Made by a program: the position numbers and the translations under genes
Source: Oscillospiraceae bacterium
GTDB taxonomy: Bacteria; Bacillota; Clostridia; Oscillospirales; Ruminococcaceae
Direction of reading: 5' to 3'
Assembly (NCBI GenBank): GCA_029068025.1
Contig: JAIEDJ010000083.1
Location: forward strand, 1 to 8,050
DNA: 8,050 nucleotides
Shown here: positions 1 through 6,450 of the stretch, piece after piece
How positions within the stretch are numbered: position 1 is the first letter of the stretch
How the letters are laid out: the number at the start of each line of letters is the position of its first letter
The notes under the pieces: model-generated
Database searches by the model: none
Told to the model about the DNA's origin: nothing
The model's input: the letters and a program-made list of their open reading frames with translations, nothing else

Positions 1-151
1 GTTGGGCTCATTTGCTTTTTAACTCGCGCATGGATCCGGTTTTTGCAACGCCCAGATGTTAAGATCATACTACCAAAAGCACGACCAACGTGGCTTTGCT
101 TTGTTTGTAAAATGTCAATCTCATTTTTTATTGTGACTTTTTCTACAGACC
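1..151. other. Left intergenic stretch, no gene recognised
   Basis: No start codon with a ribosome binding site leads into a frame of credible composition on either strand. A plus-strand frame stays open from base 1 to 186, and a minus-strand frame stays open from about 149 to the edge, but both run through or abut the terminator hairpin and neither encodes a protein I recognise. A minus-strand TTGACA at 117-122 has no -10 box at proper spacing. The sequence next to the terminator reminds me of intergenic DNA repeated in gut Clostridia; this is from memory and unverified. Confidence 0.4.
76..102. other. Imperfect hairpin in the left intergenic region
   Basis: AAAGCA (76-81) pairs with TGCTTT (97-102) and CCA (85-87) pairs with TGG (91-93), separated by a symmetric 3x3 internal loop and closed by a three-base loop. 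Without a clear T-tract it is a weak terminator at best. It could be part of a small RNA or of a dispersed repeat. Confidence 0.35.
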
Positions 152-174
152 AAAAGCCCCTTCACGGGGCTTTT
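152..174 (-). terminator. Rho-independent terminator of the dus-LRR-AKR operon
   Basis: A perfect nine-base stem, AAAAGCCCC (152-160) and GGGGCTTTT (166-174), closes a five-base loop. It lies about 48 bases beyond the reductase stop. On the minus strand the stem ends in TTTT then GGTCTG; on the plus strand TTTT is followed by AATTTG, so the signal can work in either direction and may also serve a plus-strand gene left of the window. Confidence 0.85.
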
Positions 175-221
175 AATTTGATGTAAAATTATAACATATC
201 AAGAAGATCGAAAAAATTATT

Positions 222-1301
222 TTATTTAAGATCGATGTGCCGCGCGGCGAGCCTTCCTACCTTTCCGATCAGCTCCGGAATGTGCAGCCGCATTGGACAA
301 TCCTTTTCGCAAACCCGCGTTTCGCAGCGCAGGCAGCATTCGCAGGCTTGTTTGATATTTAAACCGAGCTTTTTCAGCGCCCAGAAATTCTTTCCGAGAA
401 AATAATAATTATACTGCCTGAAGATCGTGTGTATCTCCGTGCCGTGCGGACATTTACAGCGCTGACAGCGAGTACACGGTATAGGCTCGAACTTTTCACT
501 CACCCGCTTGATCACTTGATCAAACGAATATTCGCGCGGCTCGATCCCGTGCTTCATAGCCGCGTTGACCTGCCCGAACGTTCCCATTCCGATAAGCGCC
601 GACGAAAACGGATAATTCAAGATCCCGCTGATCAGCTCTTCGACATCAAAAACGCCGATCAATACACCCGCCGCATAGACCTTATTGAGAATAAAAACTT
701 TTTCGGAAAAACATTCTTCATTCCCGATCCTGTCCAACATTCCGCGTTCAAAAATATTTCCGCTGCCCTGCAGAACGTCAACGCGCGTATCCTTTGCTGC
801 GCGCAGCAGAATATCATAATAATGCGAGGCGATACCCGTAAAGCCGATCTTTCCCTCCGCCTTCAGATCGCACAAAGCGTCCAGCGCGCCGTATTTTTCG
901 AACACACGATCAGCGTTATCCGTATCGACTTGATGAACAAAATAAATATCCGGAGTTGTGCCGAGATTTTCCCGGCTTCTGATCACCGCGTTGTATATAT
1001 CGCTGCCATCATAAAAACGAGCTTTATCGGAAATGATTATTTTTTCGCGCCCGTATTTTTCGGAAATGCCGCGCGCAAATATCCCGAGCTTATATTCCGC
1101 GTCGCCGTATTCCTCCGGTACCGCTGTATCATAGAAATTGCACCCCAGTTCAAACGCGTATCTCATTATATCGACGGCGGTCGATGTGTCGAGACTGAAA
1201 TATTCCGGCAATACCGGAACGCTGCCGCTCAGTATCGGGATAGTTCCGAAGCCAAGCTCGGAAACGCGGAGCCCCGTCCTTCCCAACGCTCTGTACCGCA
1301 T
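222..1301 (-). CDS. Aldo/keto reductase with C-terminal 4Fe-4S ferredoxin-like domain
   Basis: The 359-residue protein starts with the family pattern MRYRALGRTGLRVSELGFGT and forms a TIM barrel to about residue 265. The catalytic tetrad is readable: Asp58 (NFYDTA), Tyr65 (EEYGDAE), Lys93 (SDKAR) and His123 (FVHQVD). SALIGMGTFGQVNAAM (234-249) fits the nucleotide-binding end of the barrel. Ten cysteines follow in two groups: 276, 279, 282, 284 (CTRCQRCKCP) and 320, 322, 323, 326, 331, 335 (ending EKDCP), as in aldo/keto reductases fused to a ferredoxin-like Fe-S domain in anaerobes. Both groups depart in spacing from the common CxxCxxCxxCP and CxxCxxCxxxCP. It probably reduces or oxidises a carbonyl compound with electrons moving between NAD(P)H, Fe-S clusters and a ferredoxin-like partner; the substrate is unknown. 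The start overlaps the LRR stop by one base (TAATG), so translation is coupled. It is the last gene before the terminator at 152-174. Confidence 0.93.
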   Translation of the reverse strand: MRYRALGRTGLRVSELGFGTIPILSGSVPVLPEYFSLDTSTAVDIMRYAFELGCNFYDTAVPEEYGDAEYKLGIFARGISEKYGREKIIISDKARFYDGSDIYNAVIRSRENLGTTPDIYFVHQVDTDNADRVFEKYGALDALCDLKAEGKIGFTGIASHYYDILLRAAKDTRVDVLQGSGNIFERGMLDRIGNEECFSEKVFILNKVYAAGVLIGVFDVEELISGILNYPFSSALIGMGTFGQVNAAMKHGIEPREYSFDQVIKRVSEKFEPIPCTRCQRCKCPHGTEIHTIFRQYNYYFLGKNFWALKKLGLNIKQACECCLRCETRVCEKDCPMRLHIPELIGKVGRLAARHIDLK

Positions 1302-4300
1302 TACATTACACCGCCCTCAAAAGCATTGTCCGCGATCTTCACGCTTTGCGGAACTCCGTGCCGCGTTAATTTCAGACAGTGCGCAAACGCGCGTTCATCC
1401 ACATTTATTGATCCACGCGGAAAAATTACCTCCTCCAGTTCATTGCAGAAAGCAAACGCTTCCCTTTCGATGATCTCCAGAGTCGAAGGCAAAACGATCC
1501 GTTTAAGGCTTTTACAGCGGAAAAACGTTCTCTCGTGTATCACGCGAACGCCTTCCGGAATTGTTATTTCACGCAGACGGCAGCAGTGCTCGAACGCGCG
1601 TTTTCCGATAAATTCCAGCTTATCGGAAAGCTCGATCTCCTCAAGGCTTTGACAGCCGCAAAACGCGAGGGCTTCTATCCGTCTTACTCCAACCGCGTTT
1701 TTGACGGTTTGCAGCCATTTGCCGTTTTCAAAAGCGCCTGCGCCTATCGTTTCCGTTTCCGAGCACAGCGTGATGCGGCAAAGCAGGTTGCAGTCCTTGT
1801 AAACACGCTCGCCTATCGCTTTTATTCCACTAACAAACGCAAGATCCTTTATGTTTCCCGTGCTCTCGAAAAGCGTTCCGTTTTTGTCGACCTTAAAACA
1901 GTTGACACATTCCGCGAAAATTCTGCGGACAAACTCGGGCAGCCCGGGATCGTCCTTTGATGATATTCCCGCAAGCTGATAAACCGCTCCGTTTTCATCG
2001 ATTATCCGCTTAAGCCCGACGCAGTTTCTGAACGCGTACTCATCGATAATTGTCCGACTGCCGAGAAATCTTACCTCGCGCAGCTCGGTATTTCCCGCGA
2101 ACGACCAGCTGCAAACGCGCTTGATATCGGCTGGTATCTCCGCCGATTCTCCGCAGTTGAACGCGTCGATCATCATATTATTAACGACTGTGATCTTTTG
2201 TTTCGATCTCATTTTATCGAGCCAGCCCGAACCCGCGAACGTCAGCTTTCCGATATTGCTTACGCTTTCGGGGATATCGATATCCACCGTCCGAATTCGG
2301 TTTCTGAACGCCTCGTCACCCAATGCGGTAACATCTCGCGGCAGCTTCACGCGCACCGCGTTGCCCGTATATTTATTCAAAACAAGCGATTCATCGATAT
2401 CAAAGCAGGAATACGCACTTGAAATTATTTCCTGGACGCGTTCCGGCAGCGCATTTTTACAGCCGCGCACGCCCTGCGAATACTTATCGAAAAAATACGG
2501 AACGCCGTCTAACGATATCTCTCTTAAATCCGTGCAGCCGAAAAACACATTGCTTTTAAGCTCGGCAGCGGATGAAAGCGAGATCTTCTTTATAAAGCAG
2601 CAATCCTCGAACGCATGACGGCGCACGCAGATATCGCCGGGCAATTCGACCTCTTCAAGTCCCTCGCAGCGCGAAAACGCACGTTCGCCAACAACTTTTA
2701 TACCGTCAAATTCAAAAGATTTAATTGAAACGCACTCTTCAAAGCAGCGCTCTCCAAGCTTTGTCACGCTTTCCGAAAATTTGATCCCGCTTAAGCTTCC
2801 GCAGCCTAGAAAGGCTTGACTGCCAATAATTTCCGCGCCGCTTATTTCGATATTTTCAAGCGAACGACAAAATGAAAACGCGTTTTTTTCAACGCCTTTA
2901 ACATTCAGCTTCACGCTTTTCAAGCTCGCGCATTTTTCAAAAGCGTGCTCGCCGATCACACAATCGGGATCGTCAATAACAAGCTCCGATAAATTCGGGC
3001 AGCCCGAAAAAGCGTATTTCCCGATATAATTCGGCCCGGTGATATTAAGCGAAACGATCTCGGCGTTTTTACAAAATTCATATGGAGAGATACCGTCTTC
3101 CGAACGTTCGTGATCCGTTATTTCGGAGAGCTCGGGCACGCCGCCTATTCCGCTGTTAAAGAAAATCAGCCTGCCTTTAAGAACTGTGCTTTTCGGCAGC
3201 TCTATGCTTTCGAGAGAAGTGCAGCCGTAAAAAGCCATATCGCCAATTTCCTCAAGAGCATCGTTGGGCACAAAGGAATTGAGCTTAAAGCAGCGCTTGA
3301 ACGCCGACTCGCCAAGCCGTCTGACGTTTTGCGGCAGGGTAATTCTTATCAGCTTTCTGCAGTTTTCAAAGGCGCTTCTTCCGATGACCTCAAGCTCCTC
3401 GGACAGTTCTAACGTCTGCATGGAAACACAACCCTTGAACGCGTTTTCGCGTATTTCGCGCACACGGTTCGGCAGCACTACGCGGCCTATAGCATTATTG
3501 TTTTCAAAGCAGCCCTCGCCGATCACCGTCACCGCGTCGGGAACGCATACGCGCTCCTCGCTGCCGCGGTACTTCATCAAAATACCTCCGCTGATATAAA
3601 AATCGCTCAAAACCTGTTCGCCGACCTTACGTACAAGCTCGGGAAGTTCACTGTCGGACAAGCATTTTTTAGGATAATAAACCTCATCGCCAAGAATAAT
3701 TCGCTCCAGATTATTGCAGCCCTTAAAGGCTTTGCCGTCAATTTCAACACAGTCGTTCCGAAAAACGATCTCCTCAAGACTTATGCAGTTTCCGAAAGCG
3801 TTGGCTTTGATCTCCCGAAGACTTTTAGGCAGCACGATCCGCGCGATCCCTTTTTTGTTATAGAAGCAGCTTTTTTCAATGCAGGTTATTCCCTCAGGGA
3901 TCTCAAAGCATTTCAGATTGACCGCCAGCTTGTACAAAACTCCGTTTTCCAGCTTCATTGTCTGATAAACGCTTTTTGCAACCGCCTGCGCTATAGGGTT
4001 TGCGTCCGTTCCGATAATGGCGGCAAGGCTTTCAAATTTAAAGCATTCTCCGTTCGTAAGGCTGATCTTTTTTATGTTGACACAGCCCGTGAAAATATCA
4101 TCGCCGAGATTTTCGATCTCAAGAGAGCTGTTGAGCCGTATCTCACGCAGGCTCGTGCAGTTGGTGAACGTCTGCCGCCCGATCCGCTTTACTCCGCCGA
4201 CAGAAACCGTTTCCATTCCGTCGCAGTATAAGAAAGCGCATTTTCCAAGCTCACGAACGCTGTCCGGAAGGATAGCAGCCTTAAGCGAATGGCAGCGGTG

Positions 4301-4615
4301 AAAGGCGTAATCGCCGATCCTTGTGAGCGAATTTGGAAAAGCTATCTCGGTCAGAGACATACAGCCCTTAAACGCGTCCGCTCCTATCTCCTCAAGCGAC
4401 GGCGGCAGATTGATGCCGACAAGCGCCGTACACCCCTTGAACGCTTCGGCGGCGATGATCTTCAACGAATCCGGCAGTATGACCTTTTCGAGCTTTCTGT
4501 TTCCTTTAAAAACGTGCTCGCCAATAATAGTTACATTTTCCGGGATAGTTATTTCGGTCTCATCGGTCAGGCAGGACAGCAGCTGTCCGTTTTCGATCTC
4601 AAAAACAGCGTTCAT
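1301..4615 (-). CDS. BspA-type leucine-rich-repeat protein (LRR_5 family), about 35 repeats, no visible signal peptide
   Basis: The 1104 residues consist almost wholly of repeats of about 23 residues of the form LP-x-S-L-x-x-I-G-x-x-A-F-x-G-C-x-S-L-x-x-I, as in LPPSLEEIGADAFKGCMSL (70-88). I count roughly 35-37 AF-type cores. The array is organised into larger blocks: segments with the pattern F-x-I-x-x-G-x-L-x-K-Y-x-G followed by a V-x-I-P-x-x-V strand begin near 5, 219, 338, 737 and 907, and three of them are preceded by LPE-x-V-R/Q (324-329, 723-728, 892-897). Such proteins form curved solenoids that bind other proteins; best-known members are surface adhesins. Here the N-terminus (MNAVFEIENGQLLSCL) shows no signal peptide, no membrane segment is evident, no LPXTG sorting motif is seen, and the protein ends inside a repeat (NAFEGGVM), so a cytosolic place is likely. 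ATG 4615 has GGGAGGT at 4622-4628 and overlaps the dus stop; its own TAA overlaps the next start. Ligand unknown. Confidence 0.93.
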   Translation of the reverse strand: MNAVFEIENGQLLSCLTDETEITIPENVTIIGEHVFKGNRKLEKVILPDSLKIIAAEAFKGCTALVGINLPPSLEEIGADAFKGCMSLTEIAFPNSLTRIGDYAFHRCHSLKAAILPDSVRELGKCAFLYCDGMETVSVGGVKRIGRQTFTNCTSLREIRLNSSLEIENLGDDIFTGCVNIKKISLTNGECFKFESLAAIIGTDANPIAQAVAKSVYQTMKLENGVLYKLAVNLKCFEIPEGITCIEKSCFYNKKGIARIVLPKSLREIKANAFGNCISLEEIVFRNDCVEIDGKAFKGCNNLERIILGDEVYYPKKCLSDSELPELVRKVGEQVLSDFYISGGILMKYRGSEERVCVPDAVTVIGEGCFENNNAIGRVVLPNRVREIRENAFKGCVSMQTLELSEELEVIGRSAFENCRKLIRITLPQNVRRLGESAFKRCFKLNSFVPNDALEEIGDMAFYGCTSLESIELPKSTVLKGRLIFFNSGIGGVPELSEITDHERSEDGISPYEFCKNAEIVSLNITGPNYIGKYAFSGCPNLSELVIDDPDCVIGEHAFEKCASLKSVKLNVKGVEKNAFSFCRSLENIEISGAEIIGSQAFLGCGSLSGIKFSESVTKLGERCFEECVSIKSFEFDGIKVVGERAFSRCEGLEEVELPGDICVRRHAFEDCCFIKKISLSSAAELKSNVFFGCTDLREISLDGVPYFFDKYSQGVRGCKNALPERVQEIISSAYSCFDIDESLVLNKYTGNAVRVKLPRDVTALGDEAFRNRIRTVDIDIPESVSNIGKLTFAGSGWLDKMRSKQKITVVNNMMIDAFNCGESAEIPADIKRVCSWSFAGNTELREVRFLGSRTIIDEYAFRNCVGLKRIIDENGAVYQLAGISSKDDPGLPEFVRRIFAECVNCFKVDKNGTLFESTGNIKDLAFVSGIKAIGERVYKDCNLLCRITLCSETETIGAGAFENGKWLQTVKNAVGVRRIEALAFCGCQSLEEIELSDKLEFIGKRAFEHCCRLREITIPEGVRVIHERTFFRCKSLKRIVLPSTLEIIEREAFAFCNELEEVIFPRGSINVDERAFAHCLKLTRHGVPQSVKIADNAFEGGVM

Positions 4616-5592
4616 TGGTCTACCTCCCGTTCCTGACAGAATATTTTTTCGATAATACGCTTTAATTCCCCGGCGCTCCCGCAGCGGTAAAGCGCCTGTT
4701 GGTATCGCTTCGCACCGGGCCTTTTCTTCATAAAGTAAGACGTTAATTTTTTTATGTAAGTCAGCAAAAACAATTCGTCAAAATATCGCTGTGTTATCTC
4801 GATCTGTTCGATCAGCAGCTCATATTTCGACTGCCGCGGAATTATCCCCGAAAGTTCGGAAAAGATCAGCGGATTTTCAAAGCCATACCGCGCGAGCATA
4901 ATTCCGTCCGCGCCCGTTCTGCGCATCATTTCAGCCGCGTTTTCCTCGGATGAGATCCCGCCGTTTGCTATCACCGGGATACTTACAGCGGACTTCGCCT
5001 CGGCAATATGTTCGTACAGCGGTTCGCCGTCGTACATCATATTTCTTGTTCTTCCGTGGATAGTGATCATATCAGCGCCCGCGTTTTCACAGATCTTAGC
5101 AAACTCCGTAGCAGCGATATTGTTTTCTGACATTCCCAGACGGCATTTTACCGTGACTGTCTTTCCGCTTCTCTTGCACGCTTCAATGATCCTTGCCGCT
5201 CTGTTGGGATCGGTCATAAGCGCGCAGCCCTCGCCGCTCTTGATAACGTTCGGGACGGGACAGCCCATATTGATATCCACTATGTCGAACGGCTCGACAA
5301 ATCCGCTTCTGCACGCGTGCTCAAACACGTTCGGCTCCGAACCCAGCAGCTGTACCGCCTTTGGAGATTCAAGCTCATTTGTAAACAGCAGCTTGCGCGT
5401 GGCCTTATCGTGATATTTTAATCCGTCGGCGCTTGTCATCTCGGTAAACGCGAGCGACGCGCCAAGCCGACGCGCCATCAAACGAAACGGAAAGCAGGTG
5501 TAGCCTGCCAACGGAGCCATAAGCACGTTTCCCGAAAGCGCGATATTGCCGATCTTCAGCGGCTTGAAATATCTATTAAAAAACTCTCCCAT
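4612..5592 (-). CDS. dusB: tRNA-dihydrouridine synthase, DusB/NifR3 type
   Basis: This FMN-dependent enzyme reduces uridines in the D-loop of tRNA to dihydrouridine, using NADPH, in the cytoplasm. With the start at ATG 5592 it has 326 residues, the usual length. The N-terminal TIM barrel shows LMAPLAGYTCFPFR (24-37) and the family signature DINMGCPVPNV (106-116) with catalytic Cys111. Then come KCRLG (149-153), HGRTR (179-183) and VIANGGI (207-213) at the flavin phosphate site. The usual phosphate-binding GRG is replaced by LARYGFENPLIF (233-244), and the common GSALL is GCALM. The C-terminal helical tRNA-binding domain covers about 250-322. It is first in its operon, behind the promoter at 5643-5671, and its TGA overlaps the ATG of the next gene by four bases (ATGA). 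Assignment to the Dus family is firm; the DusB subgroup is likely, and the position it modifies cannot be told from sequence. Confidence 0.93.
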   Translation of the reverse strand: MGEFFNRYFKPLKIGNIALSGNVLMAPLAGYTCFPFRLMARRLGASLAFTEMTSADGLKYHDKATRKLLFTNELESPKAVQLLGSEPNVFEHACRSGFVEPFDIVDINMGCPVPNVIKSGEGCALMTDPNRAARIIEACKRSGKTVTVKCRLGMSENNIAATEFAKICENAGADMITIHGRTRNMMYDGEPLYEHIAEAKSAVSIPVIANGGISSEENAAEMMRRTGADGIMLARYGFENPLIFSELSGIIPRQSKYELLIEQIEITQRYFDELFLLTYIKKLTSYFMKKRPGAKRYQQALYRCGSAGELKRIIEKIFCQEREVDQ

Positions 5593-5598
5593 ACGCCG

Positions 5599-5604
5599 CC
5601 TCCT
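5599..5604 (-). promoter_or_regulatory. Ribosome binding site AGGAGG deciding the dus start
   Basis: A perfect AGGAGG sits six bases upstream of ATG 5592. It favours this start over the in-frame TTG at 5617-5619, which would add nine residues (MRDRSRRRR), two-thirds of them arginine and not expected in the family, and would begin only about 16 bases from the predicted transcription start. Confidence 0.85.
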
Positions 5605-5642
5605 ACTTCTATCACGCAAAGCCTTTCCTTCCGCCTGCCCTT

Positions 5643-5671
5643 ATTATATCAAACAGTACTCGAAAAGTCAA
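5643..5671 (-). promoter_or_regulatory. Sigma-A/sigma-70 type promoter for the dus-LRR-AKR operon
   Basis: On the minus strand the -35 box TTGACT (5666-5671) and the perfect -10 box TATAAT (5643-5648) are separated by exactly 17 bases. Transcription should start near 5635, giving an untranslated leader of about 44 bases before ATG 5592. It lies between the stop of the Nudix regulator (5725) and the dihydrouridine synthase, so the downstream three genes can be expressed independently of the upstream block. No clear operator palindrome overlaps it apart from a 6-base AGTACT in the spacer. Confidence 0.85.
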
Positions 5672-5724
5672 GCGCAAGTCCGTAGGGCATTGTGCGGCGC
5701 TGCCTTAAATTTTTCGTAATGATG

Positions 5725-6450
5725 TCATAGGTTCTCGCCGGAAATGCTGTCATCGGCTCCGTTCCACCTGTAAAGCCTTGACGGCCGGTGCCCCGCATTA
5801 TGAGTGAATTCCTCCGTTTGCGTTATCTTGTGGGCTATCGTGCGGCGAAATGCCGCGGGCAAAAGCTCTTTTTCAAGGATCGTCTGATAGATCTCCTGTA
5901 ATTGACTTATCGTAAACGTTTCGGGCATCATATGAAATACTATGTCCGTGTAATTGATTTTTCCGCGAAGGCGATTTAAGGCTTCCGTAATAATGGCAGC
6001 GTGATCAAATGCCAGATCTTCGTTTTTTATCATGTCCATGCGCACCCACTCCGCGTCATTTATCCGCGTTTTTTCGGCGTCAACAAGCGCAATATACGCG
6101 CAGCTTATAACCCGCATACGCGGATCCCGGTTTATATCGCCAAAGGTATACAGCTGCTCACAATATATTTTATCCAAGCCCGTCTTTTCTTTCAGAACAC
6201 GCTTTACGGTTTCGTCGATCGTTTCGTTGGAGAGTACAAAGCCTCCGGGCAGGGAGAGCTTATTCTTAAACGGATACTCGCTTCTTCTGATCAAAAGGAT
6301 ATTCAGGCTTTGCTTACCCAGCCTGCGGTAATTGTCCGGCGCACTTCTTGATATGCCAAAGACCACCGCGTCAGCTGCCACCGCAATGGGCGGAAAAGCC
6401 GAGGGATCATATTTATCCAAAAATTTCTGTTCTTCAATATCTCGCTTCAT
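5725..6450 (-). CDS. NrtR-like Nudix-domain transcriptional regulator (often annotated NUDIX hydrolase)
   Basis: The 241-residue protein has a Nudix domain at about 20-160 and a C-terminal winged-helix segment at about 168-228. The Nudix box runs from Gly70 to Leu92: Gly70, Glu76, Arg84, Glu88 and Gly91 are in place, but two glutamates of the consensus REUXEE are Val85 and Lys89, so pyrophosphatase activity is doubtful. The C-terminal part reads TFTISQLQEIYQTIL, then AAFRRTI, then HRPSRLYRW, matching the winged-helix end of the NrtR family, where the last motif is a signature. Known NrtR proteins repress NAD-metabolism genes and sense ADP-ribose through a Nudix domain that has often lost catalysis. 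No NAD gene is visible here, so the target may be its own operon. The ATG overlaps the stop of the synthetase-like gene by one base (TGATG), with AGAGG at 6460-6464 nine bases upstream. A catalytic Nudix hydrolase is the alternative. Confidence 0.85.
   Translation of the reverse strand: MKRDIEEQKFLDKYDPSAFPPIAVAADAVVFGISRSAPDNYRRLGKQSLNILLIRRSEYPFKNKLSLPGGFVLSNETIDETVKRVLKEKTGLDKIYCEQLYTFGDINRDPRMRVISCAYIALVDAEKTRINDAEWVRMDMIKNEDLAFDHAAIITEALNRLRGKINYTDIVFHMMPETFTISQLQEIYQTILEKELLPAAFRRTIAHKITQTEEFTHNAGHRPSRLYRWNGADDSISGENL

Noticed and set aside
117..122. Minus-strand TTGACA as a promoter -35 box
   Set aside because: No -10-like sequence occurs at 15-19 bases on the downstream side, and no gene follows within the window.
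1..186. Plus-strand frame open from base 1 to a TAA at 186
   Set aside because: It runs straight through the terminator hairpin, has no start in the window, and its translation resembles no known protein end.
429..1652. A 407-codon plus-strand open frame opposite the aldo/keto reductase and the end of the LRR gene
   Set aside because: It crosses two well-supported minus-strand genes, has no recognisable domain, and its length is explained by codon bias of the opposite strand.
1301..4615. CRISPR-like or tandem DNA repeat array
   Set aside because: The periodicity is at protein level (about 69 bases); the DNA copies are diverged and share only short strings from the codons of the AF-GC core.
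5593..5619. Upstream TTG start of the dihydrouridine synthase adding an arginine-rich nonapeptide
   Set aside because: The ATG at 5592 has a perfect AGGAGG six bases upstream and gives the usual family N-terminus; the TTG lies too near the predicted transcription start.
5690..5712. Plus-strand hairpin AGGGCA...TGCCTT followed by AAATTTTT
   Set aside because: The stem is only six pairs with one wobble, no plus-strand gene precedes it, and on the minus strand, where the Nudix gene ends, there is no T-tract.
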